64,000 nt of DNA from SZAS-103 sp038226665 (GCA_038226665.1 JBBRQI010000012.1:1-64000); one strand, 5' to 3'. Positions 42,515-53,809 are shown, numbered from the stretch's first letter. Translations and numbers: made by a program. The notes: a model not told the origin generated them from the sequence alone.

Positions 42515-43483
42515 TCAGTCGGTGTAGCCGAACTGGTTGAGCGCAGCGACATCGTCGGCCCAGCCTTCGCGCACCTTGCACCAGGTTTCGAGGAAGACCT
42601 TGCGGCCGAACAATCGTTCCATGTTCTCGCGTGACGCGCGGCTGATCTGCTTGATGCTTTCGCCGGCCTTGCCGACCATGATCGCCTTCTGGCCTTCGCG
42701 CTCGACCCAGATCGTGGCGGCGATGCGCAGCATCCTGCCGTCCTCGTCGAAACGATCGATCGAGACCGTCGCCGAATACGGCACTTCTTCGCCGAGCCGC
42801 AACATCAGTTGCTCGCGCACCAATTCGGCAGCGAGAAATCGCTGGCTGCGATCGGTGATTTCGTCCTCGCCATAGAACGGCTCGGACTCGGGCATCAGCG
42901 CGATCAGCTCTTTCACGAGCGGTTCGAGCCCCTTGCGCTTGAGCGCGGACAACAAGTGGACGGCCTTGAACGCGCGGCCCTTGGTGCATTCGGCAATGAA
43001 TGGCAACAGGTCCTGCTTGAGCTTGATGCGGTCGATCTTGTTGATGATCAGGAACGTCGGTACCTTCGCATCGGCAAGCGCGGCGTAAGCAAGGTCGTCG
43101 TCCGCATTCCAGCGACCGGCTTCGATCACCAGCAGCGCAGCGTCGACATCGGCCAGTGCGCCACGCGCGGCGCGATTCATGTAGCGATTGATCGCGCGCG
43201 TCTGCGTGCCATGGATGCCGGGCGTGTCGACAAGCAGCAATTGGCCTTCGGGAAAACTCGCGATGCCGAGCAGCCGGTGCCGCGTGGTCTGCGCTTTCGG
43301 CGACACGATGCTCACGCGCGCGCCGACGAGTGCGTTGACGAGGGTGGACTTGCCGACATTCGGGCGACCAATCACGGCCACCGTGCCGGCGCGATAGGGT
43401 TCCGTGCGATCCGGATCCGAGCGATCTGGATCCGTGCAATCCGGATCCGAATGATCGCGGCCGGGTCGATCAGGGTCAACCAC
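42515..43483 (-). CDS. era: GTPase Era with an extra repetitive N-terminus
   Basis: The 322-residue product has G1 GRPNVGKST, G2 around QTTRH, G3 DTPG and G4 NKID. The KH domain GKAGESIKQISRASRENMER binds 16S rRNA for 30S maturation. Normal Era starts about 6-10 residues before the first strand. Here about 33 residues precede AVIGRPN, made of a degenerate pentapeptide repeat (SDPDC-TDPDR-SDPDR-TEPYR). GTG 43483 is the start, with AAGGAA nine nt upstream, and it overlaps rnc by 8 nt. No internal start precedes the G domain, so the repeat is probably translated. Confidence 0.95.
   Translation of the reverse strand: MVDPDRPGRDHSDPDCTDPDRSDPDRTEPYRAGTVAVIGRPNVGKSTLVNALVGARVSIVSPKAQTTRHRLLGIASFPEGQLLLVDTPGIHGTQTRAINRYMNRAARGALADVDAALLVIEAGRWNADDDLAYAALADAKVPTFLIINKIDRIKLKQDLLPFIAECTKGRAFKAVHLLSALKRKGLEPLVKELIALMPESEPFYGEDEITDRSQRFLAAELVREQLMLRLGEEVPYSATVSIDRFDEDGRMLRIAATIWVEREGQKAIMVGKAGESIKQISRASRENMERLFGRKVFLETWCKVREGWADDVAALNQFGYTD
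43398..43480 (-). repeat. 15-bp tandem repeat in the start of era
   Basis: Five to six degenerate copies of a 15-bp unit of the type CGTGCGATCCGGATC (plus strand) encode the pentapeptide (S/T)DPDR. A GGATCC core recurs. Copies at the two ends are the most diverged. Such a repeat could vary in copy number by slippage without shifting the frame, since 15 is a multiple of three. Confidence 0.8.
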
Positions 43484-44162
43484 GCTTCAATTCCTTTGCC
43501 ACATGTAGCTCCAGTTGTTCCAGCAATGCCGCCGCCGCCTGTTGCTCGGCCGTACGTCGCGAACCGCCAACGCCTTCAGCCTGCAATGCCGGGGCGCTCG
43601 TGCCCGCACGGATGCGGAAGCTGCGCTCGTGTTCCTCGCCCATGGTTTCGATCAGTTCGTAATCCGGCAGCGACAACTGGCGTGCCTGCAGCCATTCCTG
43701 CACGCGGGTCTTGGCATCCTTGTCGACCTTGCCTGACGGCAAAGCCTCGATGCCCGGCTGGAACCACGGCAGCACTACGTCGCGGCATGCCGCGTATCCG
43801 GCATCGAGATAGATCGCCGCGACGATGGCCTCAAGCGTGTCGGCCAGGATCGAATCGCGGCGGTGGCCGCCACTCTTCATCTCGCCCGGGCCCAGTAGCA
43901 GGTGTTCTCCGAATCGCATGTCTCGCGCCAACCCCGCCAGGGCCGATTCACGCACGAGCTCGGCGCGCGCGCGGGTCAAGGCACCTTCGTCGGCTTTCGG
44001 CCAGCGTTGGTACAGCGCATCGGCGACAAACAGGTTGACCAGCGCATCACCCAGGAATTCGAGCCGCTCGTTATGGCGCGGCCCGGCACTGCGATGGGTC
44101 AGGGCCTGCCGCAGCAGGCCTTGATCGGAGAAAGCATGGTGCCATGGATCATTGGTCGGCAC
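43476..44162 (-). CDS. rnc: ribonuclease III
   Basis: The 228-residue product has the RNase III signature RHNERLEFLGDALVNLF with the catalytic acidic residues, a second acidic cluster in DTLEAIVAAIYLD, and a C-terminal double-stranded-RNA-binding domain (VQEWLQARQLSLPDYEL...SRRTAEQQAAAALLEQL). It processes rRNA precursors and degrades dsRNA. It is coupled to era downstream (8-nt overlap) and overlaps the DUF4845 gene by 14 nt upstream. Confidence 0.95.
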   Translation of the reverse strand: MPTNDPWHHAFSDQGLLRQALTHRSAGPRHNERLEFLGDALVNLFVADALYQRWPKADEGALTRARAELVRESALAGLARDMRFGEHLLLGPGEMKSGGHRRDSILADTLEAIVAAIYLDAGYAACRDVVLPWFQPGIEALPSGKVDKDAKTRVQEWLQARQLSLPDYELIETMGEEHERSFRIRAGTSAPALQAEGVGGSRRTAEQQAAAALLEQLELHVAKELKRG

Positions 44163-44535
44163 CGGGCTTCACGGGTCCAGTACTCACTGTTTTTTCGAAA
44201 TGCCCAACGAGAAAAATATTGTAAACAAAGGGCTTGCGCACTTCATACACAACACTAAGCGTCAGGCCGTTCTGTTCGCGCTTGATCTTGATGTCCTTGT
44301 AATCGACCGTATCGACATAGCCGATCTCGAAATGCCGGGAAATATGGTCGCGAATGGTGTGCTCGTCAGCGGTCGCGATGCCCGGTTCCTTGATGACCCC
44401 TTCCATCGCTTGCACGATGCTGGAGTATTCGGTGTACATCGGAATGATCCGCATCGCGAAGTAGGCGACGCAACCCAATACCGCCAGCACCATGACGAAA
44501 CCGATCAGGGTCAAACCTTGTTGTCCACGGCGCAT
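44149..44535 (-). CDS. DUF4845 single-pass membrane protein
   Basis: The 128-residue product has a type-IV-pilin-like start (MRRGQQGLTLIGFVMVLAVL) and one transmembrane helix, then an alpha/beta periplasmic part with DYKDIKIKREQNGLTLSVVY. DUF4845 genes typically lie between lepB and rnc in gamma/betaproteobacteria, as here; their function is unknown. Start 44535 has AGGGGAGA about 8 nt upstream. Confidence 0.87.
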   Translation of the reverse strand: MRRGQQGLTLIGFVMVLAVLGCVAYFAMRIIPMYTEYSSIVQAMEGVIKEPGIATADEHTIRDHISRHFEIGYVDTVDYKDIKIKREQNGLTLSVVYEVRKPFVYNIFLVGHFEKTVSTGPVKPGADQ

Positions 44536-44563
44536 ATGCTTCTCCCCTAGTCCGACGTGAGTG

Positions 44564-45373
44564 TCAGCGGATGATAGTACCAATCCGCGAGCTGTCCATC
44601 TTCTTGGCATCCCAGTCGAAGTTCATCCAGACCAGCACCGCCTTGCCGACGACATTGCGCTCGGGCAGGAAGTGGCTCGGCCAAAACCGGCTGTCCTCGC
44701 TGTTGTCGCGGTTGTCGCCCATCATGAAGTAATAACCGACCGGTACGGTCCAGGTCCCGTTCGCGCGTTCGTCCTGGAACATCGGCGGAACGTTCATCGA
44801 CAACACGGTGTGGCTGCGTTCGGGCAGATCTTCGCGCACCACCTGCGCGCCGGTCATGTTGCGGCCGCTGCCCTGGCCGAGATACGGCCCGATCTGCTCG
44901 CTGGTTACCGGCTGGCCGTTCACGGTCAGCTGGTAGTTGTGGTAGTCGATCACGTCGCCGGGCAGGCCGATCACCCGCTTGATCCAGACCTGCTCGGGCG
45001 CCACCGGAGGATGGAAAACGATCACGTCGCCGCGCTGCGGTTCGCCGACCGGCACGATCTTGGTGTCAAGCACCGGCAGACGCAAACCGTAGGCGTACTT
45101 GTTGACCAGGATGAAATCGCCGATCAGCAGGTTCGGCATCATCGATTCGGACGGAATGCGGTACGGCTCGCCAAGGAACGAGCGCACCAGCAGGATGATC
45201 AGGATCACCGGGAACAGCGAACGTGAATATTCGACGACAACGGGTTCACGGCGCTCTTCACCACCTTCCATCGCGCGCTTGCGCGCTGGCGCGAACAATA
45301 CGCGGTCGATTAACCAGATCGCTCCAGTCAACGCAGTGAGTATGGTGAACAACAGGGCGAAGTCGTATCTCAT
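44564..45373 (-). CDS. lepB: signal peptidase I
   Basis: The 269-residue product has two N-terminal transmembrane helices (~3-25 and ~53-67), then catalytic Ser in IPSESMMPNL, Lys in VWIKRVIGLPGDVI and the C-terminal box YYFMMGDNRDNSEDSRFW. It cleaves signal peptides of Sec/Tat exports, including presumably the exoproteases in this window. It lies 21 nt after lepA. Confidence 0.96.
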   Translation of the reverse strand: MRYDFALLFTILTALTGAIWLIDRVLFAPARKRAMEGGEERREPVVVEYSRSLFPVILIILLVRSFLGEPYRIPSESMMPNLLIGDFILVNKYAYGLRLPVLDTKIVPVGEPQRGDVIVFHPPVAPEQVWIKRVIGLPGDVIDYHNYQLTVNGQPVTSEQIGPYLGQGSGRNMTGAQVVREDLPERSHTVLSMNVPPMFQDERANGTWTVPVGYYFMMGDNRDNSEDSRFWPSHFLPERNVVGKAVLVWMNFDWDAKKMDSSRIGTIIR

Positions 45374-45394
45374 TCCATCCTCGTTCGTCAGCGA

Positions 45395-47191
<1,797 letters not shown>

Positions 47192-47420
47192 GGTCAGGCT
47201 GTATGAGCGGATTGCGACGGGCTGCGCGCGAAAGCCGAGCAGGCCAGGGAGGCCTGTTCGGCGGGAACCCGATCAACAGGGAAGTGAACGGCCAATTATC
47301 GCACAGCGATGCGGTCGCTGCCCCGATCCACATGGCCGGGAAGTGCACAAAGGCGCTGGAACGCTTGTAGCCGGTGATGGGTGCGATGAACGCCTGACGC
47401 CGGCGGCAAACCGTTGCGGC
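47192..47420 (-). other. intergenic gap between mucD and lepA
   Basis: This 229-nt gap has no gene. It may hold a lepA promoter. No strong terminator hairpin with a U-tract follows the mucD stop, so readthrough from rpoE-rseA-mucD into lepA-lepB-rnc-era-recO is possible. Confidence 0.3.
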
Positions 47421-48872
47421 TCAGCCCTTTTCGATCGGCCCGAGCGCGATGAACCGCGTCTGCGCATCGCGGCGCACGAGCAGCATGACCGTATCGCCAG
47501 CCTTGGCCTGCGCTGCGGCGGCTGCAAACGAGGAAGCACTGCCGACGTCGCGATTGCCGACCCGCAGGATCACATCGCCGGCCTGCACGCCGGCACGCCG
47601 CGATACGTCGGCCGCAACGCGCGCGACCAGCACGCCCTGCCCGGCTTCGAGCTTTAGCGCCTTGCGTTGCTCGTCGGTGATGTCCTGCACCGCAAGTCCA
47701 AGATGCTCGGCGCTCGCGGCGGCGTGTTCTTTCTCAACGGCCGGCAATACTACGGACGCCGTGGATGAATCGGCGAGATTGTCGAGTACGACCGGCAATT
47801 CGAGCATCTTGCCGTCGCGGCTCAAGCTGATCTTCGCGCGGCTGCCCGGCGGCAGCGAACCAACCAAAGGCGGCAGGTCGGCCGAGCTGTCGAGCTCGAC
47901 GCCATTGAACGCGGTGATCAGATCGCCGGCCCTGACGCCGGCTTTCGCAGCCGCGCTACCCGGTTCGACTTCGGCGACCAGCGCGCCGCCACTGCGCGAC
48001 AGGCCCATCGCGTGCGCAAGTTCGGTGGTCACTTCCTGGATACGCACGCCGAGCACGCCGCGACTGACCTTGCCGGTCGCCTGCAACTGCGTCACCGCGT
48101 TCATCGCGGTCTCGATCGGAATTGCGAAGCTCACGCCCATGTAGCCGCCCGAGCTGCTGAAGATTTGCGAGTTGATGCCGACCACTTCGCCGCGCGTGTT
48201 GAGCAGCGGGCCGCCGGAATTGCCGCGATTGATCGGCACGTCGGTCTGGATGAAGGGCACGTATTGCTGGCTCGGGTCCAGCGAACGACGGCCCACGCCG
48301 CTGACGATGCCCGCAGTCACCGAATGATCGAGCCCGAACGGCGAACCGATCGCGACTACCCACTGCCCGGGCTTCAGCGATTTCGCATCGGCAAGTTTGA
48401 GATAGGGAAGATTCGTCGCCTGCACTTGCAGCAAGGCGACGTCGGACATCGCATCGCTGCCGATCACTTTCGCGGTGAATTCGCGGCGGTCGGCGAGATG
48501 CACGATCACCCGGCCCGCACCATCGACAACGTGGCGGTTGGTGAGGATCTTGCCGTCGGCGGAGATCAGGAAGCCGCTGCCGATTGCGGTTCCCGCATCG
48601 TCCTTCGGAGTTGGCATCGGCATGCCCTGCTCGCCGAAGAAGCGCTTGAAGATTTCCGGCATCTGGTCGTCATCGGCGATCAGCGATTGCTTGTGCTTGC
48701 CGCCATCGTGGACTGCCTCGATGTTGACGACGGCGGGGCCGTCCTGTTCGACGAGATCGCTGAAGTCGGGCAAGGCGAGCGCGTTCGCGCGTGCGACTGG
48801 CGATGCGGTGGTGCTCGCGAATGCGATGGCGAAGGCTGCGGCGAGAACGGGTAAACGCGGGGAATGATTCAT
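47421..48872 (-). CDS. mucD: periplasmic Do-type serine protease (DegP/MucD)
   Basis: The 483-residue product has a signal peptide (MNHSPRLPVLAAAFAIAFAS...ARA) and a trypsin-like domain with catalytic His in ILTNRHVVDGA, Asp in SDAMSDVALL and Ser in NRGNSGGPLLN. Two PDZ domains follow (~275-370 and ~395-480). It degrades misfolded envelope proteins. Start 48872 is chosen for the signal peptide; ATG 48878 adds two residues, and no strong ribosome site is visible. It follows rpoE-rseA after 150 nt, with no rseB/mucB between. Confidence 0.93.
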   Translation of the reverse strand: MNHSPRLPVLAAAFAIAFASTTASPVARANALALPDFSDLVEQDGPAVVNIEAVHDGGKHKQSLIADDDQMPEIFKRFFGEQGMPMPTPKDDAGTAIGSGFLISADGKILTNRHVVDGAGRVIVHLADRREFTAKVIGSDAMSDVALLQVQATNLPYLKLADAKSLKPGQWVVAIGSPFGLDHSVTAGIVSGVGRRSLDPSQQYVPFIQTDVPINRGNSGGPLLNTRGEVVGINSQIFSSSGGYMGVSFAIPIETAMNAVTQLQATGKVSRGVLGVRIQEVTTELAHAMGLSRSGGALVAEVEPGSAAAKAGVRAGDLITAFNGVELDSSADLPPLVGSLPPGSRAKISLSRDGKMLELPVVLDNLADSSTASVVLPAVEKEHAAASAEHLGLAVQDITDEQRKALKLEAGQGVLVARVAADVSRRAGVQAGDVILRVGNRDVGSASSFAAAAAQAKAGDTVMLLVRRDAQTRFIALGPIEKG

Positions 48873-49022
48873 GGGCATGGGAATGATGACTGGTGGGTTT
48901 TGGGGGACGTGACGATCGACTGTCCGACTGTTGACCACGTTTTGCATTTCAAGTTTCAGGCAGGGCGTGATCGCACGCGTGCCGGTCGATGAACCGGATG
49001 CGATCCTGATGCACGCAATGCC

Positions 49023-49781
49023 TCAGTGCTGGCCACCTTCCGGCCACGCAACGGTGCGCACAGCTCCATCACCGTGATCGGACAAGTTCGCACCCGAAAG
49101 ATTCGCGGCATCTTCGGCAAACACATCGTGGGTCGTGCCCGTCTTCTGGCGCTGCAGGTAGGCCTCGAGTTCGGGATCGATCGGATACGGCTGCGGAAAT
49201 GGTGCGAAGACCGCGCGCACCGGCTGTTCGCGGAACAACACCGGATGCAAGGGCGAACGGAACGCAGTCACCACACCGGACTGCACGGGGATCGGCAACT
49301 TGATCACCGGCTCCGGCAACGGCAGCACGGTGCGCTGGATCGGCAATATCGGGGGAGATGTAGCGGCAGGCACCGCAGCAACCTGCTGCGCGGCTCGCCG
49401 TGGCTGGTGCGTCGCATCGAACACGAACATGCCGGCCACGACCAGCGATGCAGCAAGCGCCACGCCGCCGCCCCAGTGCAGCGCGCGACCGCGTTTCGGC
49501 GCGACCGTGGTTGTCGCAGCATCGACATCGATCGCGTGCGCGACCTTGTCGGCAAAACCGGCGGGCAATGACTGCGCCTGCCGCCGCATGCTCGACGACA
49601 ATAATTGCCAGCGCTCCCAGCGCGCGCGCAACGCGCTGTCGTGGCTCAATCGCTGTTCCAAAAAACGCGCACGGTCGGCGTCGAGCTCGCCGTCCATGAA
49701 GGCGGACAGTTCCTCGTGGAGTTCGTCTTCGCTCATGGCCAGTTCGCTTATGCCCTGCCCGGTCACACGTTTGTCGTTCAT
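49023..49781 (-). CDS. rseA: anti-sigma-E factor RseA-like
   Basis: The 252-residue product has a cytoplasmic N-terminal domain (EELSAFMDGELDADRARFLEQRL, ~25-50), the RseA-type sigma-binding helix pattern. One transmembrane helix follows (~105-122; GGVALAASLVVAGMFVF), then a Pro-rich periplasmic tail ending in a 30-residue acidic stretch. It should hold RpoE inactive at the membrane until proteolysed. The ATG at 49781 overlaps the rpoE stop (ATGA); ATG 49736 is a shorter alternative. Confidence 0.88.
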   Translation of the reverse strand: MNDKRVTGQGISELAMSEDELHEELSAFMDGELDADRARFLEQRLSHDSALRARWERWQLLSSSMRRQAQSLPAGFADKVAHAIDVDAATTTVAPKRGRALHWGGGVALAASLVVAGMFVFDATHQPRRAAQQVAAVPAATSPPILPIQRTVLPLPEPVIKLPIPVQSGVVTAFRSPLHPVLFREQPVRAVFAPFPQPYPIDPELEAYLQRQKTGTTHDVFAEDAANLSGANLSDHGDGAVRTVAWPEGGQH

Positions 49782-50371
49782 GGCCGCACCCGTTCGGAAT
49801 CCATCAGCGGACGTAATTTGAGGTCGATCGCTTCGCGCGCGCGGAAGATGCGCGAGCGCACGGTGCCAATCGGACATTGCATGCGTTTGGCGATCTCCTC
49901 GTACGAAAGACCATCCATTTCGCGCAGGGTGACCGCGACGCGCAGTTCCTCGGGCAGTGCAGACACCGTATCGGAAACCGTTCGCTCAATCTCGTCGCGC
50001 AGCAGTTCGTGCTCCGGCGTATCGAAATTGCGCAGGCGATCGGCGCTGCCGAAATGGACCGCGTCCTCCGCGTCGATGTCATCGGCGGGCGGGCGACGGT
50101 TGCTGGCGACGAGATGGTTCTTGGCGGTGTTCACGGCAATCCGATAGAGCCAGGTGTAGAACTGGGCATCCCCGCGGAAGTTCGCCAATGCCTTCCAGGC
50201 ACGGACAAACGTGTCCTGCGTGACATCCTGGCACTCACTCCAGTCGTGTATGTAGCGCCCAATCAAGGCCGCAATCCGATGCTGATACTTGCGTACCAGC
50301 AGGTCGAACGCAGCCCTGTCTCCGCGCTGTACGCGCTTGACCAGTGCCTGGTCCAGTTCGTTCTCGCCCAT
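49778..50371 (-). CDS. rpoE: RNA polymerase sigma-E factor
   Basis: The 197-residue ECF sigma factor has region 2 (QRGDRAAFDLLVRKYQHRI, DVTQDTFVRAWKALANFRGD) and region 4 (LPEELRVAVTLREMDGLSYEEIAKRM, PIGTVRSRIFRARE). It closely matches AlgU/RpoE and should activate the envelope stress regulon, with rseA and mucD in the same operon. ATG 50371 (MGENELDQ) gives the family start. It is divergent from the fatty-acid oxidation gene. Confidence 0.95.
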   Translation of the reverse strand: MGENELDQALVKRVQRGDRAAFDLLVRKYQHRIAALIGRYIHDWSECQDVTQDTFVRAWKALANFRGDAQFYTWLYRIAVNTAKNHLVASNRRPPADDIDAEDAVHFGSADRLRNFDTPEHELLRDEIERTVSDTVSALPEELRVAVTLREMDGLSYEEIAKRMQCPIGTVRSRIFRAREAIDLKLRPLMDSERVRP

Positions 50372-50600
50372 CCGCACCGGTTCTCTTTTGCGCGGCCCTG
50401 GGCCGCAATCATTGACCGACACTTGCGGCAAAAGTTCCGCCGCATCCGCTTCGGGCGCAAACGCTTGTGGCAACGCGTTCCGGCCCTCATGCACAGCCTT
50501 TCGGGCGTTCGACGCGATGCGAGCCATGGCTCGCAAGCATGGCGTCTCACCCAACCCGGATGATACGGTCATTCTTTCCGCACCGAATGGACCACACGTC
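50372..50600. promoter_or_regulatory. divergent region between rpoE and the fatty-acid oxidation gene
   Basis: This 229-bp intergenic region must hold promoters for both genes. An rpoE-autoregulated promoter is expected here by analogy, but I did not find a confident GAACTT/TCtgA pair. Confidence 0.3.
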
Positions 50601-52667
50601 ATGCTCTTCGACGGACTCCGCTTCCAGCACTGGCAGACCGAACTGCGTCCCGATGGCATCGTGGTGCTGAGCCTCGATCGCGCCGATGCGCCGGTCAACG
50701 CGATCGCGCAGGCCGTGCTCGACGAACTCGAGCAAATCGTCGAACGCATCGCCATCGAGCCGCCGAAAGCGGTGGTGATCCATTCGGCCAAGCCGGGCGG
50801 CTTCGCGCCGGGCGCCGACATCAAGGAGTTCCAGTCGTTCGACGCGACCGGAAGAGTCGAGGACGTGCTGCGTCGCGGCCAGGGCATCTACCAGAAGCTT
50901 GCGAGCCTGCTGATGCCGACCGTCGCCGCGATCCACGGCCATTGCATGGGCGGCGGCACCGAACTCGCGCTCGCATGCCGTTATCGCGTCGCCGCCAACA
51001 CACCGGACACGCGCATCGCGTTGCCTGAAATCAAGCTCGGGATCTATCCGGGGTGGGGCGGCAGCGTGCGATTGCCGCGCCTGATCGGTGCGCCTGCCGC
51101 GATGGACCTGATGCTGAGTGGTCGCAGCCTTTCGGCGAAGGCCGCGCTCGCGATGGGAGTCGTTGACAAGGTCGTCGAACCCGCGCTGTTGCTGGATGCG
51201 GCGTTCGCGCTTGCCGGCCGCCGCACAGCGCGCCCATTCAAGATGCGCATGCTCGGCTGGGCCACCAACACCTGGCCTGCGCGGCAAATCATTGCGCCGA
51301 TGCTGCTCAAGCAGGTCGCGCGCAAGGCGCGCAAGGAACACTATCCGGCGCCGTATGCATTGATCGCGACATGGAAACGCAGCGGCGGTGGCGGCATTGA
51401 ATCGCAATTGAAAGCCGAGGCGCGCGCGGTCGCGAGGCTCGCGAAGACCGACACCGCGCGCAACCTGATCCGCGTGTACTTTTTGCAGGAGCGTCTGAAA
51501 AACCTCGGCGGCAAGGACGGCATCGACAAGAACGGTGGCATCAAGCACGTGCACGTGATCGGCGCGGGCGTGATGGGCGGCGATATCGCCGCATGGTGCG
51601 CGTACAAGGGTTTCGACGTCACCTTGCAGGATCGCGAGATGCGCTATATCGAGCCTGCCCTGCAACGCGCGGATGCGTTCTACGCGAAGAAGGTCAAGGA
51701 CGATGCGAAACGCGCCGAGACCCGTGCGCGCCTGCAGTCCGACGTCGGCGGTGCCGGCGTTGCGAAAGCGCAACTGGTGATCGAGGCGATCTACGAGAAC
51801 CTTGAAGCCAAGCAGGAATTGCTCGATTCCATCGAGGGGCAGATCGCGCCCGATGCACTGATGGTATCGAACACCTCATCCATTCCACTCGATGCGCTCG
51901 GCGCGAAATTGCTGCAACCCGAACGCTTCGCTGGCCTGCACTACTTCAATCCGGTCGCATTGATGCCGCTCGTCGAGATCGTCCGCCATGCCGACATTGC
52001 GCCAGCGACCGAACAACGCCTCGCCGCGTTCTGCCGCGCGATCGACAAACTGCCAGTGCCGGTCGCGGGCACGCCGGGCTTCCTCGTCAACCGCATCCTG
52101 ATGCCGTACATGATGGAAGCGATGACCGCCTACAGCGAAGGCATTCCCGGGCCGGTGATCGACAAGGCCGCCGTGAAATTCGGCATGCCGATGGGCCCGA
52201 TCGAACTCGCCGATACGGTCGGCCTGGATGTCGCCGCAAGCGTCGGCAAGATCCTCGCCGAATTCCTGAAACTGCCAGTGCCAACTGGGCTCGAGGAAAA
52301 ACTTGCCGCGAACCAGCGCGGCCGCAAGGACGGCCAAGGCTTCTACAAATGGGAAAACGGCAAGGCGTTGAAACCCGAAGTGCCGGCTGGTTATCAGGTT
52401 CCGGCCGATCTCGAGGATCGCTTGATCCTGCCGTTGCTCAACGAGTCGGTCGCGGCTTTGCACGATGGCGTCGTCGATGATGCCGATCTACTGGATGCCG
52501 GGGTGATCTTCGGAACCGGGTTTGCACCATTTAGCGGCGGCCCGATCAACTACGTTCGCAGCATGGGCGCGGACGTGTTGCTTGCGAAGTTGCAGGCGCT
52601 GCAGGCGAAACATGGCGACCGGTTTGCGCCCCGCGATGGCTGGAGCGACGCCACACTACGTTCTTGA
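50601..52667 (+). CDS. bifunctional enoyl-CoA hydratase / 3-hydroxyacyl-CoA dehydrogenase (FadB/FadJ-like)
   Basis: The 688-residue product has an N-terminal crotonase domain (~1-200; GFAPGADIKEF oxyanion loop, HGHCMGGGTELALACRYR). An NAD-binding Rossmann domain follows (~310-495; HVIGAGVMGGDIAAWCA), then the dehydrogenase C-terminal domains (HYFNPVALMPLVEIV, GTPGFLVNRIL). It performs two successive steps of beta-oxidation. No thiolase gene (fadA) follows, unlike E. coli fadBA. ATG 50601 gives the usual family start. Confidence 0.92.
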   Translation: MLFDGLRFQHWQTELRPDGIVVLSLDRADAPVNAIAQAVLDELEQIVERIAIEPPKAVVIHSAKPGGFAPGADIKEFQSFDATGRVEDVLRRGQGIYQKLASLLMPTVAAIHGHCMGGGTELALACRYRVAANTPDTRIALPEIKLGIYPGWGGSVRLPRLIGAPAAMDLMLSGRSLSAKAALAMGVVDKVVEPALLLDAAFALAGRRTARPFKMRMLGWATNTWPARQIIAPMLLKQVARKARKEHYPAPYALIATWKRSGGGGIESQLKAEARAVARLAKTDTARNLIRVYFLQERLKNLGGKDGIDKNGGIKHVHVIGAGVMGGDIAAWCAYKGFDVTLQDREMRYIEPALQRADAFYAKKVKDDAKRAETRARLQSDVGGAGVAKAQLVIEAIYENLEAKQELLDSIEGQIAPDALMVSNTSSIPLDALGAKLLQPERFAGLHYFNPVALMPLVEIVRHADIAPATEQRLAAFCRAIDKLPVPVAGTPGFLVNRILMPYMMEAMTAYSEGIPGPVIDKAAVKFGMPMGPIELADTVGLDVAASVGKILAEFLKLPVPTGLEEKLAANQRGRKDGQGFYKWENGKALKPEVPAGYQVPADLEDRLILPLLNESVAALHDGVVDDADLLDAGVIFGTGFAPFSGGPINYVRSMGADVLLAKLQALQAKHGDRFAPRDGWSDATLRS

Positions 52668-52759
52668 TCGGCATTGACCAGCTTTTCGCTGTTGAAAAGT
52701 ATTTCCGCGAAACTAGAGAATGCTTTCAACTCTAAACGATCAATTCGTTCTGTTTGCCG

Positions 52760-53809
52760 TCACTTTTTCTCCGTCACTTCCTTCAAAACCTCAAGTATCG
52801 CGTCGATCACCGCTTGAGGCTGGGAATTCTGGATATCGTGGGTTGAATCGGGAACGGGTCGCAAAACGCCGCGCTTGGACAGCGCAGCAAGCTGATCGGC
52901 GAATGCGGCATGAACGCGATTCAACGCGGCCCTATGCTCCGGGGCTTCATCGGCCCGAAGCTTCGTCGTAGGCGACGAGGTCAGCACGATCAACGGCATA
53001 TCGCCGAACCAGCGCCGGGCGGCGATGACCTCATCAGTACTTGCATGCTGGTAGCTGTTCAACTCGCTGCTCGATGCTTGCTGATATCCCACCGACATCT
53101 GGTTCTTGTCGGACGCCGCGTTGAGCGCAGCACTGTAGTGCGGATCGTCGGGCGGAACACAGTTCTGGTAAATCTTCGATCCCTTTACGAAACCTGCTTC
53201 CGCCGCCTTGATGCATGCGCGTTGCTGTTCGAGATCTTTCGGGTCCAATGTGAATGCTTGCTCGTGGGTCGGTTGCTTCGGATCCAGTCGCCAGGAATTG
53301 TCCAGCCAAGTTTCTTCCGCCGAATCGACGAGCCCCATGCCTGCAACTTCGTCGAAATAGGTATCCGCATACAACCTGACGTACATGCCGCCTAGCGAGT
53401 GCCCGACCAGGATGTATGGCGGTTTGATCGCTGCAGCCTTCAAAAGGCGGTGGAGGTCGTCGACGATATTCGCACTGTCTGACGCGCGGCGGGCCGGATC
53501 GCTGTACCCCATTCCAGCGCGATCGTAAGAACACGCGCGCGTATGCGCGGCAACCGCGGGCTGCACGCGCGCCCATCCCGAGTTGTCGCCACCCAGGCCT
53601 GCTTCGAAGATCACGGTCGGCGATCCTTTGCCAAGGCAATACAGATTGAGCCTGCGACCCGGTTCCACTTCAACGAGGCGTTGCGCGTGCGTGTACGCAG
53701 GGTCGTCGATGACCGTCGTGTTTTTCGGGTTTCCATCTGCGGCAAAAGCCGATGAAGACACGAGCAGGGCAACGAAGATCGACTTGCGGAATTTGCTGTC
53801 GCCATGCAT
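52760..53809 (-). CDS. secreted alpha/beta hydrolase
   Basis: The 349-residue product has a signal peptide (MHGDSKFRKSIFVALLVSSSAFA) and an alpha/beta-hydrolase fold. It has FEAGLGG as oxyanion region, YDRAGMGYSD and the nucleophile elbow GHSLGGMY; the likely catalytic His is in DSTHDIQNSQP near the C-terminus. The substrate is unknown. ATG 53809 is preferred, with GGGAGTGGG about 8 nt upstream. Composition is slightly less GC-rich than its neighbours, but there is no firm sign of transfer. Confidence 0.83.
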   Translation of the reverse strand: MHGDSKFRKSIFVALLVSSSAFAADGNPKNTTVIDDPAYTHAQRLVEVEPGRRLNLYCLGKGSPTVIFEAGLGGDNSGWARVQPAVAAHTRACSYDRAGMGYSDPARRASDSANIVDDLHRLLKAAAIKPPYILVGHSLGGMYVRLYADTYFDEVAGMGLVDSAEETWLDNSWRLDPKQPTHEQAFTLDPKDLEQQRACIKAAEAGFVKGSKIYQNCVPPDDPHYSAALNAASDKNQMSVGYQQASSSELNSYQHASTDEVIAARRWFGDMPLIVLTSSPTTKLRADEAPEHRAALNRVHAAFADQLAALSKRGVLRPVPDSTHDIQNSQPQAVIDAILEVLKEVTEKK

